Origin: Halorubrum laminariae
GTDB lineage: Archaea; Halobacteriota; Halobacteria; Halobacteriales; Haloferacaceae
Length of the DNA stretch: 64,000 nucleotides
NCBI RefSeq assembly: GCF_024494655.1
Contig: NZ_JANHDL010000006.1
Coordinates: 62,001-126,000, forward strand
Direction: 5' to 3'
The notes under the pieces were generated by a model. It saw only the letters and a list, made by a program, of their open reading frames with translations. It made no database searches and was not told the DNA's origin. Positions within the stretch are counted from its first letter, which is position 1, and each line of letters opens with the position of its first letter. The position numbers and the translations under genes are program-made. This document shows positions 7,659 to 16,420 of this stretch, piece after piece.

Positions 7659-7669
7659 GGTTTCTTTTT
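7659..7669 (+). terminator. T-rich tract after the ABC operon
   Basis: GGTTTCTTTTTG directly follows the permease stop. Short T runs are the usual archaeal termination signal; no hairpin is evident. Confidence 0.35.
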
Positions 7670-7733
7670 GTCCGTGTGGTCTGTTCGCTACCAGAACCTA
7701 TTCGGTCCTGTGGGCCCTCTTCCGAGCCAACTC

Positions 7734-8954
7734 GTGACACGCGACGCCGGACCGACGCCGCCCTCCGAACGGATCGTCAGCCTCGACGCGCTCAGAGGCT
7801 TCGCCCTGCTCGGCATCTTCCTCATCAACGTCTGGGTGTTTGCGATGCCGGAGCAGACGCTGCTCAATCCGAATATCTACGCCGACTCGACCGTCTACGG
7901 CGAGTTCTCCGGCGCGAACTACTGGGCGTGGTTCGCCGGGCACGTGTTCGCCCAGTCGAAGTTCATCACGCTGTTCTCGGCGCTGTTCGGCGCGGGCGTC
8001 CTGCTGTTCGTCGAGAGCAAAGAGGAGAAGGGCCAAGACGCGGTGCGGCTCCACTACCGTCGGACCGCGATCCTCATCGCGATCGGACTCCTGCACGCGT
8101 ACCTCCTCTGGTACGGCGACATTCTCGTCGCGTACGGACTCTCTGGGCTCTTCATCGTCACGCTGCGCGACTGGGACGCGAAACGGCTTGCCGGACTCGC
8201 GGTGGTTTTCCTCGCGTTCGTCCCTCTTCTAGAACTGTTCGCGGCCGTCACCGTCGGCGGCGAGGCGATCGCCGGCCAGTGGATGCCGCCCGAATCCGTG
8301 CTCCGTCAGGAGGTGGCCACGTACCGCGGCGGCTGGATCGAACAGATGAGCCATCGTGTCTCCTCCTCGTTCCAGCGGCAGACCACCGGATTCATCGGAT
8401 CGAGCTTCTGGCGGATCGGTGGCGTCATGCTGCTCGGCATGGCGCTGTACCGGAACGGGGTGTTGACCGGCGAGCGGTCGGACCGGCTCTATCGGTGGCT
8501 CGTCGGCGGCGGCGTCGTCGGCCTCGCACTCGTCGTCGCCGGTGTCGCGTACATCGAGGCCAACGACTGGAGCGCCGGCGCGGCGCTGTACTGGCGACAG
8601 TTCAACTACGTCGGGAGCCTCCTCCTCGCGGGCGGCTATCTCGGAGCCGTCACCCTCTATACCCGCCGCCGATCCGACGGTCCCGTGACGAACGCGCTCG
8701 CCGCGGTCGGTCGGACGGCGTTCACGAACTACCTGCTCCAGACCGTCATCGCGACCACGATATTCTACGGCCACGGGCTCGGGCTGTTCGGCTCCGTGAG
8801 TCGCGTCGAGCAGTACGCGCTCGTCCTCATCGTGTGGGCGGTCCAGATCGCCTTATCGGTGCTCTGGCTGCGCCGCTACCGGTTCGGCCCCGTCGAGTGG
8901 GTCTGGCGGACGCTCACGTACGGGGAGGCACAGCCGATGCGGAAATCGGGGTAG
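7734..8954 (+). CDS. DUF418 family membrane protein (YeiB-like)
   Basis: 406 residues from GTG 7734 (VTRDAGPTPPSERIVSLDALRG). The opening ERIVSLDALRGFALLGIFLINV and the closing FGPVEWVWRTLTYG are the two ends of the YeiB/DUF418 family. About ten hydrophobic spans lie between, including LIAIGLLHAYLLWYGDILVA and TAFTNYLLQTVIATTIFYGHGLGLF, the latter being the conserved DUF418 core. A longer frame from ATG 7641 overlaps the permease stop and lacks family character, so the GTG was preferred. Such proteins are integral membrane proteins related to acyltransferase-3-like folds; the function is unknown. Confidence 0.88.
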   Translation: MTRDAGPTPPSERIVSLDALRGFALLGIFLINVWVFAMPEQTLLNPNIYADSTVYGEFSGANYWAWFAGHVFAQSKFITLFSALFGAGVLLFVESKEEKGQDAVRLHYRRTAILIAIGLLHAYLLWYGDILVAYGLSGLFIVTLRDWDAKRLAGLAVVFLAFVPLLELFAAVTVGGEAIAGQWMPPESVLRQEVATYRGGWIEQMSHRVSSSFQRQTTGFIGSSFWRIGGVMLLGMALYRNGVLTGERSDRLYRWLVGGGVVGLALVVAGVAYIEANDWSAGAALYWRQFNYVGSLLLAGGYLGAVTLYTRRRSDGPVTNALAAVGRTAFTNYLLQTVIATTIFYGHGLGLFGSVSRVEQYALVLIVWAVQIALSVLWLRRYRFGPVEWVWRTLTYGEAQPMRKSG

Positions 8955-9013
8955 GCGTCAGGCGCGCGGAGGCGTGTACTCGTGCGACGCGCGGCGTGCT
9001 GTCGCGGCGGCGA

Positions 9014-10009
9014 TCACCACACCGGCGCGAGCAGTACCGCGACGGTGAGCGAGATGAAGAGGAGCTTCAACGCGGTGTTGACGGCGATCACCTTCGTCCC
9101 GAACTCGGCACCCCAGATCCCGTACTGGAAGGGGATCGACCGCCGGAACGTCGAGACGGCGAATGAGAGGATGCCGCCGATGAGAAGCGTCGCGACCGCG
9201 GTTCGCGTGGTGAACGTCCCCGGCTCCGCCCCGGCGATCGTCACGGCACCGGCGGTCGTGTCGAGCGTGTAGACGGCGATGACGGGGATCGCCTCTCCGG
9301 GGAGTCCGAGCACGCCCGTGACCGGCTCGGCGACGCTCGTCAGCGCACCCACGTCGTAGTTCGTGACGAGTCCGATCACGAGGACGTACACGACTGCGAG
9401 CCGCGGGACGATCCGCCGGAGCGTCGACCACGATTTCTCGGCGGCGTCGCGGACGCGCTCGCGGGAGTCGCGGTCGTCGTCTTCGGCTCCGTCGGCGTCG
9501 ACGTTCGCGAGGGCCGTACGATCTACATTGTGCTCTGAGAGGAGTAGCCCGCCGAGCAGGACGCCCGTGACCGTGATGGCAAGCGCGATGCCGGCGCGCG
9601 CCGAGACGTACACGATACCGATCTCGGTGCCGAGGATCGGTATCATCACGGGAACGTAGTAGGTGAACACGTGCTGGACGAATCCGAAGAACGTGTTGAT
9701 GACCACCGCGACGAGCGTGGCGCGGTCGTCGAGGAGTCCGGTGTCGCGGTACTCGGCGAGCGTCGCGTAGCCCGCGGTCGTCGACGCCGCGGTCGTCAGA
9801 ATCGCCGTACCGACCTCGTCCGGGAGGTTGGCGGGACGGGTGAGCCACCCGGCGAGCCCGGCGACGTAGCGGACGAGGCCGAACGCGACCGCGACGTTCG
9901 CGGCGAAGACCCCGGCCGCGATGAACGCCGTGATGCGCGTCAGCCGCGGAGCAACCTCGGCGAGCAGCGAGAGGAACTCGGCGACGACCGATTGCACGGA
10001 TACGATCAC
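9014..10009 (-). CDS. Nucleoside-recognition (GATE) domain membrane protein
   Basis: 331 residues from GTG 10009 (VIVSVQSVVAEFLSLL); an in-frame TTG lies five codons upstream. Eight or so hydrophobic spans are visible. The segment TAILTTAASTTAGYATLAEY and the following FVQHVFTYYVPVMIPILG are typical of GATE-domain proteins related to SpmA/SpmB and FeoB gates. A charged cytosolic loop (about 160-190) divides two halves. The family is linked to nucleoside or small-solute passage, but no haloarchaeal substrate is established. It is divergent from the beta-propeller gene. Confidence 0.8.
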   Translation of the reverse strand: MIVSVQSVVAEFLSLLAEVAPRLTRITAFIAAGVFAANVAVAFGLVRYVAGLAGWLTRPANLPDEVGTAILTTAASTTAGYATLAEYRDTGLLDDRATLVAVVINTFFGFVQHVFTYYVPVMIPILGTEIGIVYVSARAGIALAITVTGVLLGGLLLSEHNVDRTALANVDADGAEDDDRDSRERVRDAAEKSWSTLRRIVPRLAVVYVLVIGLVTNYDVGALTSVAEPVTGVLGLPGEAIPVIAVYTLDTTAGAVTIAGAEPGTFTTRTAVATLLIGGILSFAVSTFRRSIPFQYGIWGAEFGTKVIAVNTALKLLFISLTVAVLLAPVW

Positions 10010-10132
10010 GCGGCCGCCGGTCAAATGCGCATCGGAACTGCCGGGATGCCGACCCGTCGCGAACGCGGATCCGCACTTCGAAGAGGATAGTCCACGCGGG
10101 GCTTATGCCTCCCCCCGCCGAAGCCCCCGCCG

Positions 10133-11161
10133 ATGGCACCCGCGGAAGACGACATCTCGATCGAAGAAAAGCGCGTGTACGCCGGAAACGCGGGTCGAAC
10201 GGACGCGTTCGTCGCCACTGAGACAGGGATCGTCAGAGTCGCGTTCTCAGCCGACAAGATCGGCGCGTTCGACATGGTCGCGCGCGAACCCGCCCGCGAC
10301 ATCGCCGTGCTCCCGGGAGGCGAGGATCGGGCTCTCATCGGCGTCGCATCCGCCGACGGGCTCCGCGTCGCTCCGGTCGGCGACGAGGTCGACTTCGTCA
10401 CGGTCACCGACGAACCGACCGTCGCGCTCGGCGTCGACGACGCACGCGACGACGCCTTTCTCGTCGGTACCGCAGACGGCGGGATCGATCGCGTCGCGAT
10501 CGAGACGACGCCCGGATCGGATGCGGGTGAGGCGGTCGCGAGCGGTGCAGACGCGAGTGGTGCAGACACGATCGATGCAGACGCGAACGATGCGGTCGCG
10601 ATCGACGGCGATTCGACGACGCTCTCGGCGACGACGACACGGGTTGGCACCGTCTCCGAGCCGCGCGCGATCGACGGTCCGCTCGTCGCGGCCGCGGACG
10701 GCATCCACCGCGTCACGAGTGATCGCGCGGCCGCGTCGGCCGGAGATACGGGATACGCCCTCGCGTCGGTCGGCCTCGACGACGCACGCGACGTTGCGGG
10801 CACGGGAATGCCGCTCGCCGCGACCGCCTCCGGCCTCTACTGGCTCGGAAACGGCTGGATGACGGTACAGGAGGGCGACGCGACCGCGGTCGCGGCCGAC
10901 GGCGACGGCCACGCGACGGCGGTCGTGGACGGAGACCTGCTCGTACGCGACGATGCCGGCTCTGGCGGCTGGGACCGAGACGCGTGGCGCGAGACAGCCC
11001 TCCCGGTCGACGAGGAGGCAGTCGCGCTCGGCTACGGCCCGGGCGTTGCCGTTGCAGTCACGGCGGCCGGCACGCTCTGCGTCGACGCCGGCGACGGCTG
11101 GCGACACCAGGTGATCGGCGTCCGCGACGCGGCGGGCGTCGCGCTCGCGAAACGGGAGTGA
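10133..11161 (+). CDS. HVO_0234-family beta-propeller protein
   Basis: 342 residues from ATG 10133. Repeated strand signatures (DAFVATETGIVRVA, ALIGVASADGLRVA, FLVGTADGGIDRVA, LAATASGLYWLGNGW, TAVVDGDLLVRDD) indicate a cytosolic beta-propeller of about six blades, like the haloarchaeal HVO_0234 family (name from memory). An acidic insert at residues about 128-168, built of near-repeats of SGAD/DADAND, lies between two blades. There is no signal peptide. Function is unknown; propellers usually bind proteins or ligands. Confidence 0.8.
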   Translation: MAPAEDDISIEEKRVYAGNAGRTDAFVATETGIVRVAFSADKIGAFDMVAREPARDIAVLPGGEDRALIGVASADGLRVAPVGDEVDFVTVTDEPTVALGVDDARDDAFLVGTADGGIDRVAIETTPGSDAGEAVASGADASGADTIDADANDAVAIDGDSTTLSATTTRVGTVSEPRAIDGPLVAAADGIHRVTSDRAAASAGDTGYALASVGLDDARDVAGTGMPLAATASGLYWLGNGWMTVQEGDATAVAADGDGHATAVVDGDLLVRDDAGSGGWDRDAWRETALPVDEEAVALGYGPGVAVAVTAAGTLCVDAGDGWRHQVIGVRDAAGVALAKRE

Positions 11162-11223
11162 GGTCGCTCTCGGTGAACAGGAGCGCGAAACGCGTACACG
11201 GCGGAAGCGAGACGACGAGACGG

Positions 11224-12174
11224 TCAGGCCGTCGGCAGTTCCACCTCGTCGCCGTCGGCGTAGACGGTCGGGTTGCGGATGATCCCGTCGAGGTGGATCG
11301 GCGCGTCGGTGTCGCCGCCGATGCCGGCGTTGTCGCCGATTGCGATGTGGACCGTGCCGGCCGCCTTCTCGTCTAAGAGGACCGAGCCGACCAGTTGCTC
11401 GACGCCGACGTTGGTTCCGATCCCGAGTTCCGCGAGGTTGCGGGCTGCGTCGCCGACCAATTCGGCTGCGGCCTCGACGTCTGCCCGGACCGCGTCGTCG
11501 TCAATGGCCGTGACGAGCCCGTCGTCGACCTCAAACCGCAGCGTCTGGTCCGGATCGAGCAGGCCGTGCGGCATCATCGTCCCGTCGACGACGAACGTCC
11601 CGCTGGTCGTCTCCGGGGCGACGAACACCTCGCCGGCCGGAAGGTTCGAGAAGTCGCCCGGATCGCGGACCATGCCGGTGTCCGCGAGCCACTCGCGGTC
11701 GCCGATCTGCACGGTGATGTCGGTGCCGGCGGGCGCGGTGACTCGGATCTCGGAGGCGTCGCCGACCCGTTCCATCATCTCGTCGCAGGCGGCGTCGATC
11801 GCGGCGTAATCGGCGTCGAGCCCCGTCGTGAACACGTCTTCCGTGATGCCGGGGAGCGTCGCGCCGCGCGAGCCAGCCTCACAGGCCGCCCCCCGAGCGC
11901 GCGTGTGACTCAGGCTCTTCGCGGTCGGCGCAAGGAATGCGTCGCTCTCGGCCATCGCGGCTGCGACCGGTGCGGACGGTTCGGTTCCGTGCTGCTCTGC
12001 GGGCGGATAGCGGAGGATCGTCGCGTCGTTGGTGACGGCGGTCGCGGCCGCGTACAGCGCCTCGCCGATCGCCTCGCGACTGTCGTCGGTGACCACGACG
12101 ACGGACTCGCCCGCGGCGACGTTGAGACACTGTTCGACGGCGGTTTCGGCGGCCTCGGCGAGGTCGGCTGACAT
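11224..12174 (-). CDS. M29-like aminopeptidase (leucyl aminopeptidase family)
   Basis: 316 residues from ATG 12174 (MSADLAEAAETAVEQCLNVAAG). The metal-site motifs of the M29/AmpS fold are present in order: NLPAGEVFVAPE (about 208), LGIGTNVGVEQLVG (about 270), DEKAAGTVHIAIGDN (about 285), and HLDGIIRN near the end. Length is shorter than bacterial AmpS (about 400) but matches the archaeal form. It would be a cytosolic co-metal-dependent aminopeptidase. A 34-residue upstream extension of the frame has the wrong composition and was excluded. Confidence 0.85.
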   Translation of the reverse strand: MSADLAEAAETAVEQCLNVAAGESVVVVTDDSREAIGEALYAAATAVTNDATILRYPPAEQHGTEPSAPVAAAMAESDAFLAPTAKSLSHTRARGAACEAGSRGATLPGITEDVFTTGLDADYAAIDAACDEMMERVGDASEIRVTAPAGTDITVQIGDREWLADTGMVRDPGDFSNLPAGEVFVAPETTSGTFVVDGTMMPHGLLDPDQTLRFEVDDGLVTAIDDDAVRADVEAAAELVGDAARNLAELGIGTNVGVEQLVGSVLLDEKAAGTVHIAIGDNAGIGGDTDAPIHLDGIIRNPTVYADGDEVELPTA

Positions 12175-12282
12175 GTACCGGACTCGACGGTGCCGGGCGT
12201 TAGTCCTTGTCATCCCGACGCGGCGGCGGTCGCATCGCGTGCCGGTGATGTTCGATCCCGCAGCGTTGTCGAGCAACGGCGG

Positions 12283-12633
12283 CTACGCGTTCTCTTTGAG
12301 ATACGCGCCGATGAGGCCACCGAGCGCGCTCAACGCGACAGTGAACCCGACGGCGATCGCGACGACCGCGAGTACGAGGACGAAGCCGCCGATCGCGACG
12401 CCGACGTCTCCCGTCAGGGGGAGGAAGACGAGCGCGACGGCGAGGATCACGGCGACCGGAAGCGAGGCGATCAACCCGGAGAGCGCACCGATCCGAACGC
12501 CGTCCTCGCTTTCGCTGCCTTCAAGGTACGCCGCGATCGCGCCGCCGATTATGGGCGAGATTCCGAGAAACGAGAAACCGATCGTCGCGACCGCGCCGAT
12601 GACGGCGTTGAGGAGGGTGTTGTCCGTGTTCAT
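12283..12633 (-). CDS. DUF5518 family membrane protein
   Basis: 116 residues from ATG 12633 (MNTDNTLLNAVIGAVAT). Four spans are visible: AVIGAVATIGFSFLGISPIIGG, ALSGLIASLPVAVILAVALVF, VAIGGFVLVLAVVAIAVGFTVA and LSALGGLIGAYL. The FLGISPIIGGAIAAYLEG motif, a Gly/Pro turn followed by YLEG, is typical of DUF5518. It is widespread in haloarchaea and without known function. It is tail-to-head with the M29 peptidase gene, 108 bp apart. Confidence 0.8.
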   Translation of the reverse strand: MNTDNTLLNAVIGAVATIGFSFLGISPIIGGAIAAYLEGSESEDGVRIGALSGLIASLPVAVILAVALVFLPLTGDVGVAIGGFVLVLAVVAIAVGFTVALSALGGLIGAYLKENA

Positions 12634-12811
12634 ATGGTAGCCTCTCGCGGCCACGAGATACGTCTTGTGGACGAGTGGTAGCGAAACGGGCCTGATCGGG
12701 AGATCGGAGCCTCACGGACGGTCCCGATCGCGGGACGGAGACGCCGCGCCGCGGTGCGAACTTCGTGTGTCGCCGTAACACACTTAAGAGCGGACTCTAT
12801 ACACGTAGTCA

Positions 12812-13570
12812 GTGGCATCCCGACAGGGCGGGTCGGGGGACGCAGAGCCCCTCGGGCCCGGATCGACGGATCGTCGGACCGCTTCCACGGCCGCTCCCGC
12901 GACTCCCGACACGCGGCGGGACGACTCGCCGGCGGACTCGCGGCCGGGCGCACCCCAGCGGCGTCGGTCTCGCTCTCGTTCCCACCCGTATCCCGGCGAG
13001 CGCCGGCCATCGGGAGCCGAGCCGTCGAGAGATGCAGTCGCTCGAACGCCTGAGGACCCGCCGCTGCGGGACCCGGGGCTGTACGCGCTGACCGACCACT
13101 TCCGCGAGCGGCTCGAACAGCCGGGTCGGTACGTCTCGACGCGGATCGTTAGCGACGCGATCCGGCGCGGCCAACTGCGCTGGAATCGCACCGACGGCTG
13201 GCGGTTCGCGCTCGTCGACAGCGGCGTCCGGTTCGTCGTCGTCGTGGGCGACACCGAGACGAACTCGCCGGTCGTCGTCACCGGCTGGACCGAAGTGGCG
13301 GACCGCGAGGCCGCTCTCGACGCCTCGCGCTGGGACGCGGTCGACGTTGACACGATCACCGTGCGGACCGCACTGAGCGAGTCCGCGTCATCGCCGATCC
13401 CGGACCGGATTCGGCCGCGCGTCGTGACGCGCCCCTTCGAGGTTGGCGACCATCGCCTCGAAACCGCCCCCGGCGATCCGTTCGTCCGCTGTACCGCCTG
13501 TGGCTGCCGGTTCCGCTCGAAAGAGGCGATCACGTCTCGCCGATGTCAGGACCGGTCTGTGGGTCGGTAG
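12812..13570 (+). CDS. Haloarchaeal hypothetical protein with C-terminal Cys motif
   Basis: 252 residues from GTG 12812. The first 85 residues are Pro/Arg/Ser-rich and probably disordered. A compact domain follows (about 90-190: LYALTDHFRERLEQPGRYVS, then GWRFALVDSGVRFVVVVGDTE). It ends with VRCTACGCRFRSKEAITSRRC, where Cys residues in a CxxCxC...C pattern could hold zinc. No known family was recognised. The N-terminal third is unusually basic for a haloarchaeon, so a later start near residue 85 remains possible. Confidence 0.65.
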   Translation: MASRQGGSGDAEPLGPGSTDRRTASTAAPATPDTRRDDSPADSRPGAPQRRRSRSRSHPYPGERRPSGAEPSRDAVARTPEDPPLRDPGLYALTDHFRERLEQPGRYVSTRIVSDAIRRGQLRWNRTDGWRFALVDSGVRFVVVVGDTETNSPVVVTGWTEVADREAALDASRWDAVDVDTITVRTALSESASSPIPDRIRPRVVTRPFEVGDHRLETAPGDPFVRCTACGCRFRSKEAITSRRCQDRSVGR

Positions 13571-13580
13571 CGCCCGACGA

Positions 13581-13612
13581 TCGACCGCTTCACGCGTCGA
13601 CCGCTTCACGCG
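13581..13612. repeat. 16-bp tandem direct repeat (two copies)
   Basis: TCGACCGCTTCACGCG occurs twice back to back, followed by a third degenerate start (TCGATTGCTT). It lies in the 121-bp gap between the hypothetical protein and the helicase gene. It could be a regulator site or simple slippage product. Confidence 0.7.
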
Positions 13613-13691
13613 TCGATTGCTTACCTTTCGGCCGCTTCGCGATCCGGTCGCTGACGCTACCCATTTCCGCGTCGCGGCCAAAGCCTCACCG

Positions 13692-15707
13692 ATGACCGAC
13701 GACACCGGCGACGCCGCCGGAGACGATCCACCGACCAGTGATGCCGCCGGAGACGATCCACCGTCCAGTGATGCCGCCGGAGACGATCCGTCCGTCAGGG
13801 ACGACGAAGCCACCGCTGACCTCTCGCTCGACCGGTTTCACGAGGCGCTCGAAGCCGAGGAGCGACCGGTCGCAACCGCGAGCGAGGTCGCGCGGCGACT
13901 GGGAACCACGCAGGCGGCCGCCCGCGACGCCCTCGCGACGCTCGTCGACCGCGGTGACGTCGATCGGATCGACGTCGAGACCGACCCGGTCGTCTTCTAT
14001 CCGTCCGACTGGGGTCGCTTGGCGACCCGTGAGCGCATCGTCGCGTTTCCGGATCGACGCGAGATCGTCGTCGACCGATCGACGCAGTTCACCCGCGCCC
14101 GACTCTCGCAGTTCGCGTACCTCGTCGACACGACGGGGACCGAACCCGGAACCCGCGGGTACCTCTACCGGATCCGTCAGGAAGACGTCTGGGCCGCGCC
14201 GTTTGAGGACGCCGACGCGCTGATCGCGAGCCTCCGCTCCGTGCTCCCCCGCCGGTATGAGCACCTCGAAGAGTGGATTCGCGACCAGTGGCGGCGCGCG
14301 CACCGCTTCCGGCTGTACTCCCATGAGGACGGCTACGTCGTGCTTGAAGCCGCAAACGAGAATCTGCTGGGCAACGTCGCCGATCAGCACCTCGACGACG
14401 ACCACCTCCGCGCGCCGATATCTGAGACCGAGGCGTGGGTGAACGAATCCGCCGTCGCCGCGGTGAAGCGCGCGCTCTACGACGCCGGCTATCCGGTCGA
14501 AGACGACCGCGACCTAGAGACGGGCGACCCGGTCGACATCGAACTCACCACCGACCTCAGAGACTATCAGGAGACGTGGGTCGAGACGTTTCTCGACCGC
14601 CGCTCGGGGGTGTACGTCGGTCCGCCGGGATCGGGAAAGACCGTCGCGGCGATCGCGACGATCGCGGCTGTCGGCGGCGAGACGCTCATTCTAGTCCCGT
14701 CCCGAGAGCTGGCCGACCAGTGGCGCGCCGAACTCGCGGCGCACTCGACGATCGACCCCGCCGATGTCGGCGTGTACCACGGCGGAACGAAGGAGGTCCG
14801 ACCGGTTACGATCGCGACCTACCAGATCGCCGGAATGGACCGCCACCGGAGCCTGTTCGACTCCCGGAAGTGGGGCCTGATCTGCTTCGACGAGTGCCAT
14901 CACGTCACCGCTCCGGTGTACTCGCGTACCGCGGAGCTACAGAGCAAACACCGGCTCGGGCTCTCGGCGACTCCCGTCCGCGAATCCGGGTCCGAAGAGG
15001 AGATCTACACCCTGATCGGCCAGCCGATCGGCGCGGACTGGGACGCCCTCTTCGACGCCGGCTTCGTGCAGGAGCCCGAAGTCGAGATACGGTACGTCCC
15101 GTGGCGCGACGAACTGGCGCGAAACGAGTACGCGAGCGCAGACGGTCGCGAGCGCCGCCGCCTCGCCGCAGAGAATCCGGCGAAGATAGACGAGATCCGC
15201 TCGTTGATCGCGACCCACCGCGACGCGAAGGCGCTCGTCTTCGTCGAGTACCTCGATCAGGGCGAGGTGATCGCCGACGCGCTCGACGTGCCGTTCGTCA
15301 GCGGCGAGACCCCTCACCGCGAGCGCCGACAACTGTTCCGTCGGTTCCGCGCGGGCAGCGACGCCGGCACCGACAGCGACGACGACCGCGTCACCGCCGG
15401 CACTGACAGAGATGACGACCCCGACGCCGCCGGCACCGACGACGGTCTCGACGCCCTCGTCGTCTCTCGGGTCGGCGACGAGGGGATCGACCTCCCCAAC
15501 GCCGGACTGGCGGTCGTCGCGAGCGGACTCGGTGGCTCTCGCCGACAGGGCTCACAGCGCGCCGGGCGCACCATGCGGCCTTCGGGATCGGCGCTCGTCT
15601 ACGTGCTCGCGACGCGGGGGTCGAGCGAGGAGGAATTCGCCCAGCGGCAGATGCGACACCTCGCGCGCAAGGGCGTTCGCGTGCGAGAGACGAATGTCGC
15701 GGAGTAA
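13692..15707 (+). CDS. XPB/Rad25-like superfamily 2 helicase
   Basis: 671 residues from ATG 13692. An acidic tail with three 10-residue repeats (7-36) precedes a winged-HTH-like segment (about 46-105), then a RecA-like helicase core: motif I GPPGSGKT (about 311), motif II FDECHH (about 400), motif III LSATPVR (about 422), motif V VVSRVGDEGIDLPNA, and motif VI GSQRAGRTMRPSG. The DECH box and layout resemble archaeal XPB helicases used in repair or transcription-coupled DNA opening. An acidic repeat insert (about 553-586; AGTD units) interrupts the second RecA domain before motif V. A longer upstream frame to 13443 antisense-overlaps the previous gene and was excluded. Confidence 0.9.
   Translation: MTDDTGDAAGDDPPTSDAAGDDPPSSDAAGDDPSVRDDEATADLSLDRFHEALEAEERPVATASEVARRLGTTQAAARDALATLVDRGDVDRIDVETDPVVFYPSDWGRLATRERIVAFPDRREIVVDRSTQFTRARLSQFAYLVDTTGTEPGTRGYLYRIRQEDVWAAPFEDADALIASLRSVLPRRYEHLEEWIRDQWRRAHRFRLYSHEDGYVVLEAANENLLGNVADQHLDDDHLRAPISETEAWVNESAVAAVKRALYDAGYPVEDDRDLETGDPVDIELTTDLRDYQETWVETFLDRRSGVYVGPPGSGKTVAAIATIAAVGGETLILVPSRELADQWRAELAAHSTIDPADVGVYHGGTKEVRPVTIATYQIAGMDRHRSLFDSRKWGLICFDECHHVTAPVYSRTAELQSKHRLGLSATPVRESGSEEEIYTLIGQPIGADWDALFDAGFVQEPEVEIRYVPWRDELARNEYASADGRERRRLAAENPAKIDEIRSLIATHRDAKALVFVEYLDQGEVIADALDVPFVSGETPHRERRQLFRRFRAGSDAGTDSDDDRVTAGTDRDDDPDAAGTDDGLDALVVSRVGDEGIDLPNAGLAVVASGLGGSRRQGSQRAGRTMRPSGSALVYVLATRGSSEEEFAQRQMRHLARKGVRVRETNVAE
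13710..13799 (+). repeat. Three 30-bp repeats in the helicase N-terminus
   Basis: Near-identical 30-bp units encode DAAGDDPPTS, DAAGDDPPSS and DAAGDDPSVR. The high nucleotide identity suggests recent expansion by slippage or recombination, so copy number may vary between strains. Confidence 0.85.
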
Positions 15708-15828
15708 CGGACGCGACGCGGACGCCGCGGAAGCGGGTCCGGCGGCTCGCGAGCGGTCGTCGCTGCGGGCGGGTCGCGTTTCACCTCGCTGCAACGAACT
15801 CTATATGCTCGGACGAACGAAGTGGTCC

Positions 15829-16287
15829 ATGCGCAACCCATGGGTCCACGACGACATGTCGGACGCGGCCAGCGGCGGATACGACGGCAACGTCCGACTG
15901 CTCGCGGTCGGCGTCTGGGGAGTGCTCGCCGCCGCAGTGGGCGGGTTCGTTCTTCTTTCGGCTGGTGGGTTCGTCGACATCGGGACCGACGGCGCTGCGC
16001 TGCAGACGGCCGTCACGTCCGTTGTCGCGGGAGTGACGTTCGTGCTCCTCGTTCCGCTTTTGCTGAAGCTTCTCACGATCTCGCGGCTGCTCGCGACGGT
16101 CGCGTTCGCCGCGACTGCGCTGGCGCTGGGGCGGTTCGTGTGGGAGCGAGAGGCGGGGCGGATCGAGCGCCTCGCGGCGAGCGGTGAATCCCTTGACGGT
16201 TCGGGCGCGGCGGGCGTTCCGAGTGCGTCGGCCGAGAAGCTAGTCGACCTGCTCGACGTGCTGTTCGGGCTCGTTGGCGTCGTGTGA
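15829..16287 (+). CDS. Small predicted membrane protein
   Basis: 152 residues from ATG 15829; an in-frame ATG at 15856 gives 143. The earlier ATG is preferred because CTATATG at 15801-15807 lies 22 bases before it, the distance expected for a leaderless start. Three hydrophobic spans are present (LLAVGVWGVLAAAVGGFVLL, VTSVVAGVTFVLLVPLLL, LLATVAFAATALALGRFVW), then a soluble tail of about 45 residues. No family is recognised. It sits alone between the helicase and geranylgeranyl reductase. Confidence 0.65.
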   Translation: MRNPWVHDDMSDAASGGYDGNVRLLAVGVWGVLAAAVGGFVLLSAGGFVDIGTDGAALQTAVTSVVAGVTFVLLVPLLLKLLTISRLLATVAFAATALALGRFVWEREAGRIERLAASGESLDGSGAAGVPSASAEKLVDLLDVLFGLVGVV

Positions 16288-16420
16288 TACCGCGGCCGCC
16301 GGGCGACCCAGTGCTCGACGCGACCGATGCGTCGACGGCGGCAGTAGACGCCTCTGTCGCCGCCGAGGGGACTCAATCGGGAACAAAGAGTTTTGCCACC
16401 GGGGCGACCACGCACGAGGT

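Noticed and set aside
7676..9166. 496-codon plus-strand frame over the DUF418 gene
   Set aside because: Arg-rich +1-frame shadow typical of GC-rich coding DNA; the DUF418 frame is conserved and acidic/hydrophobic as expected.
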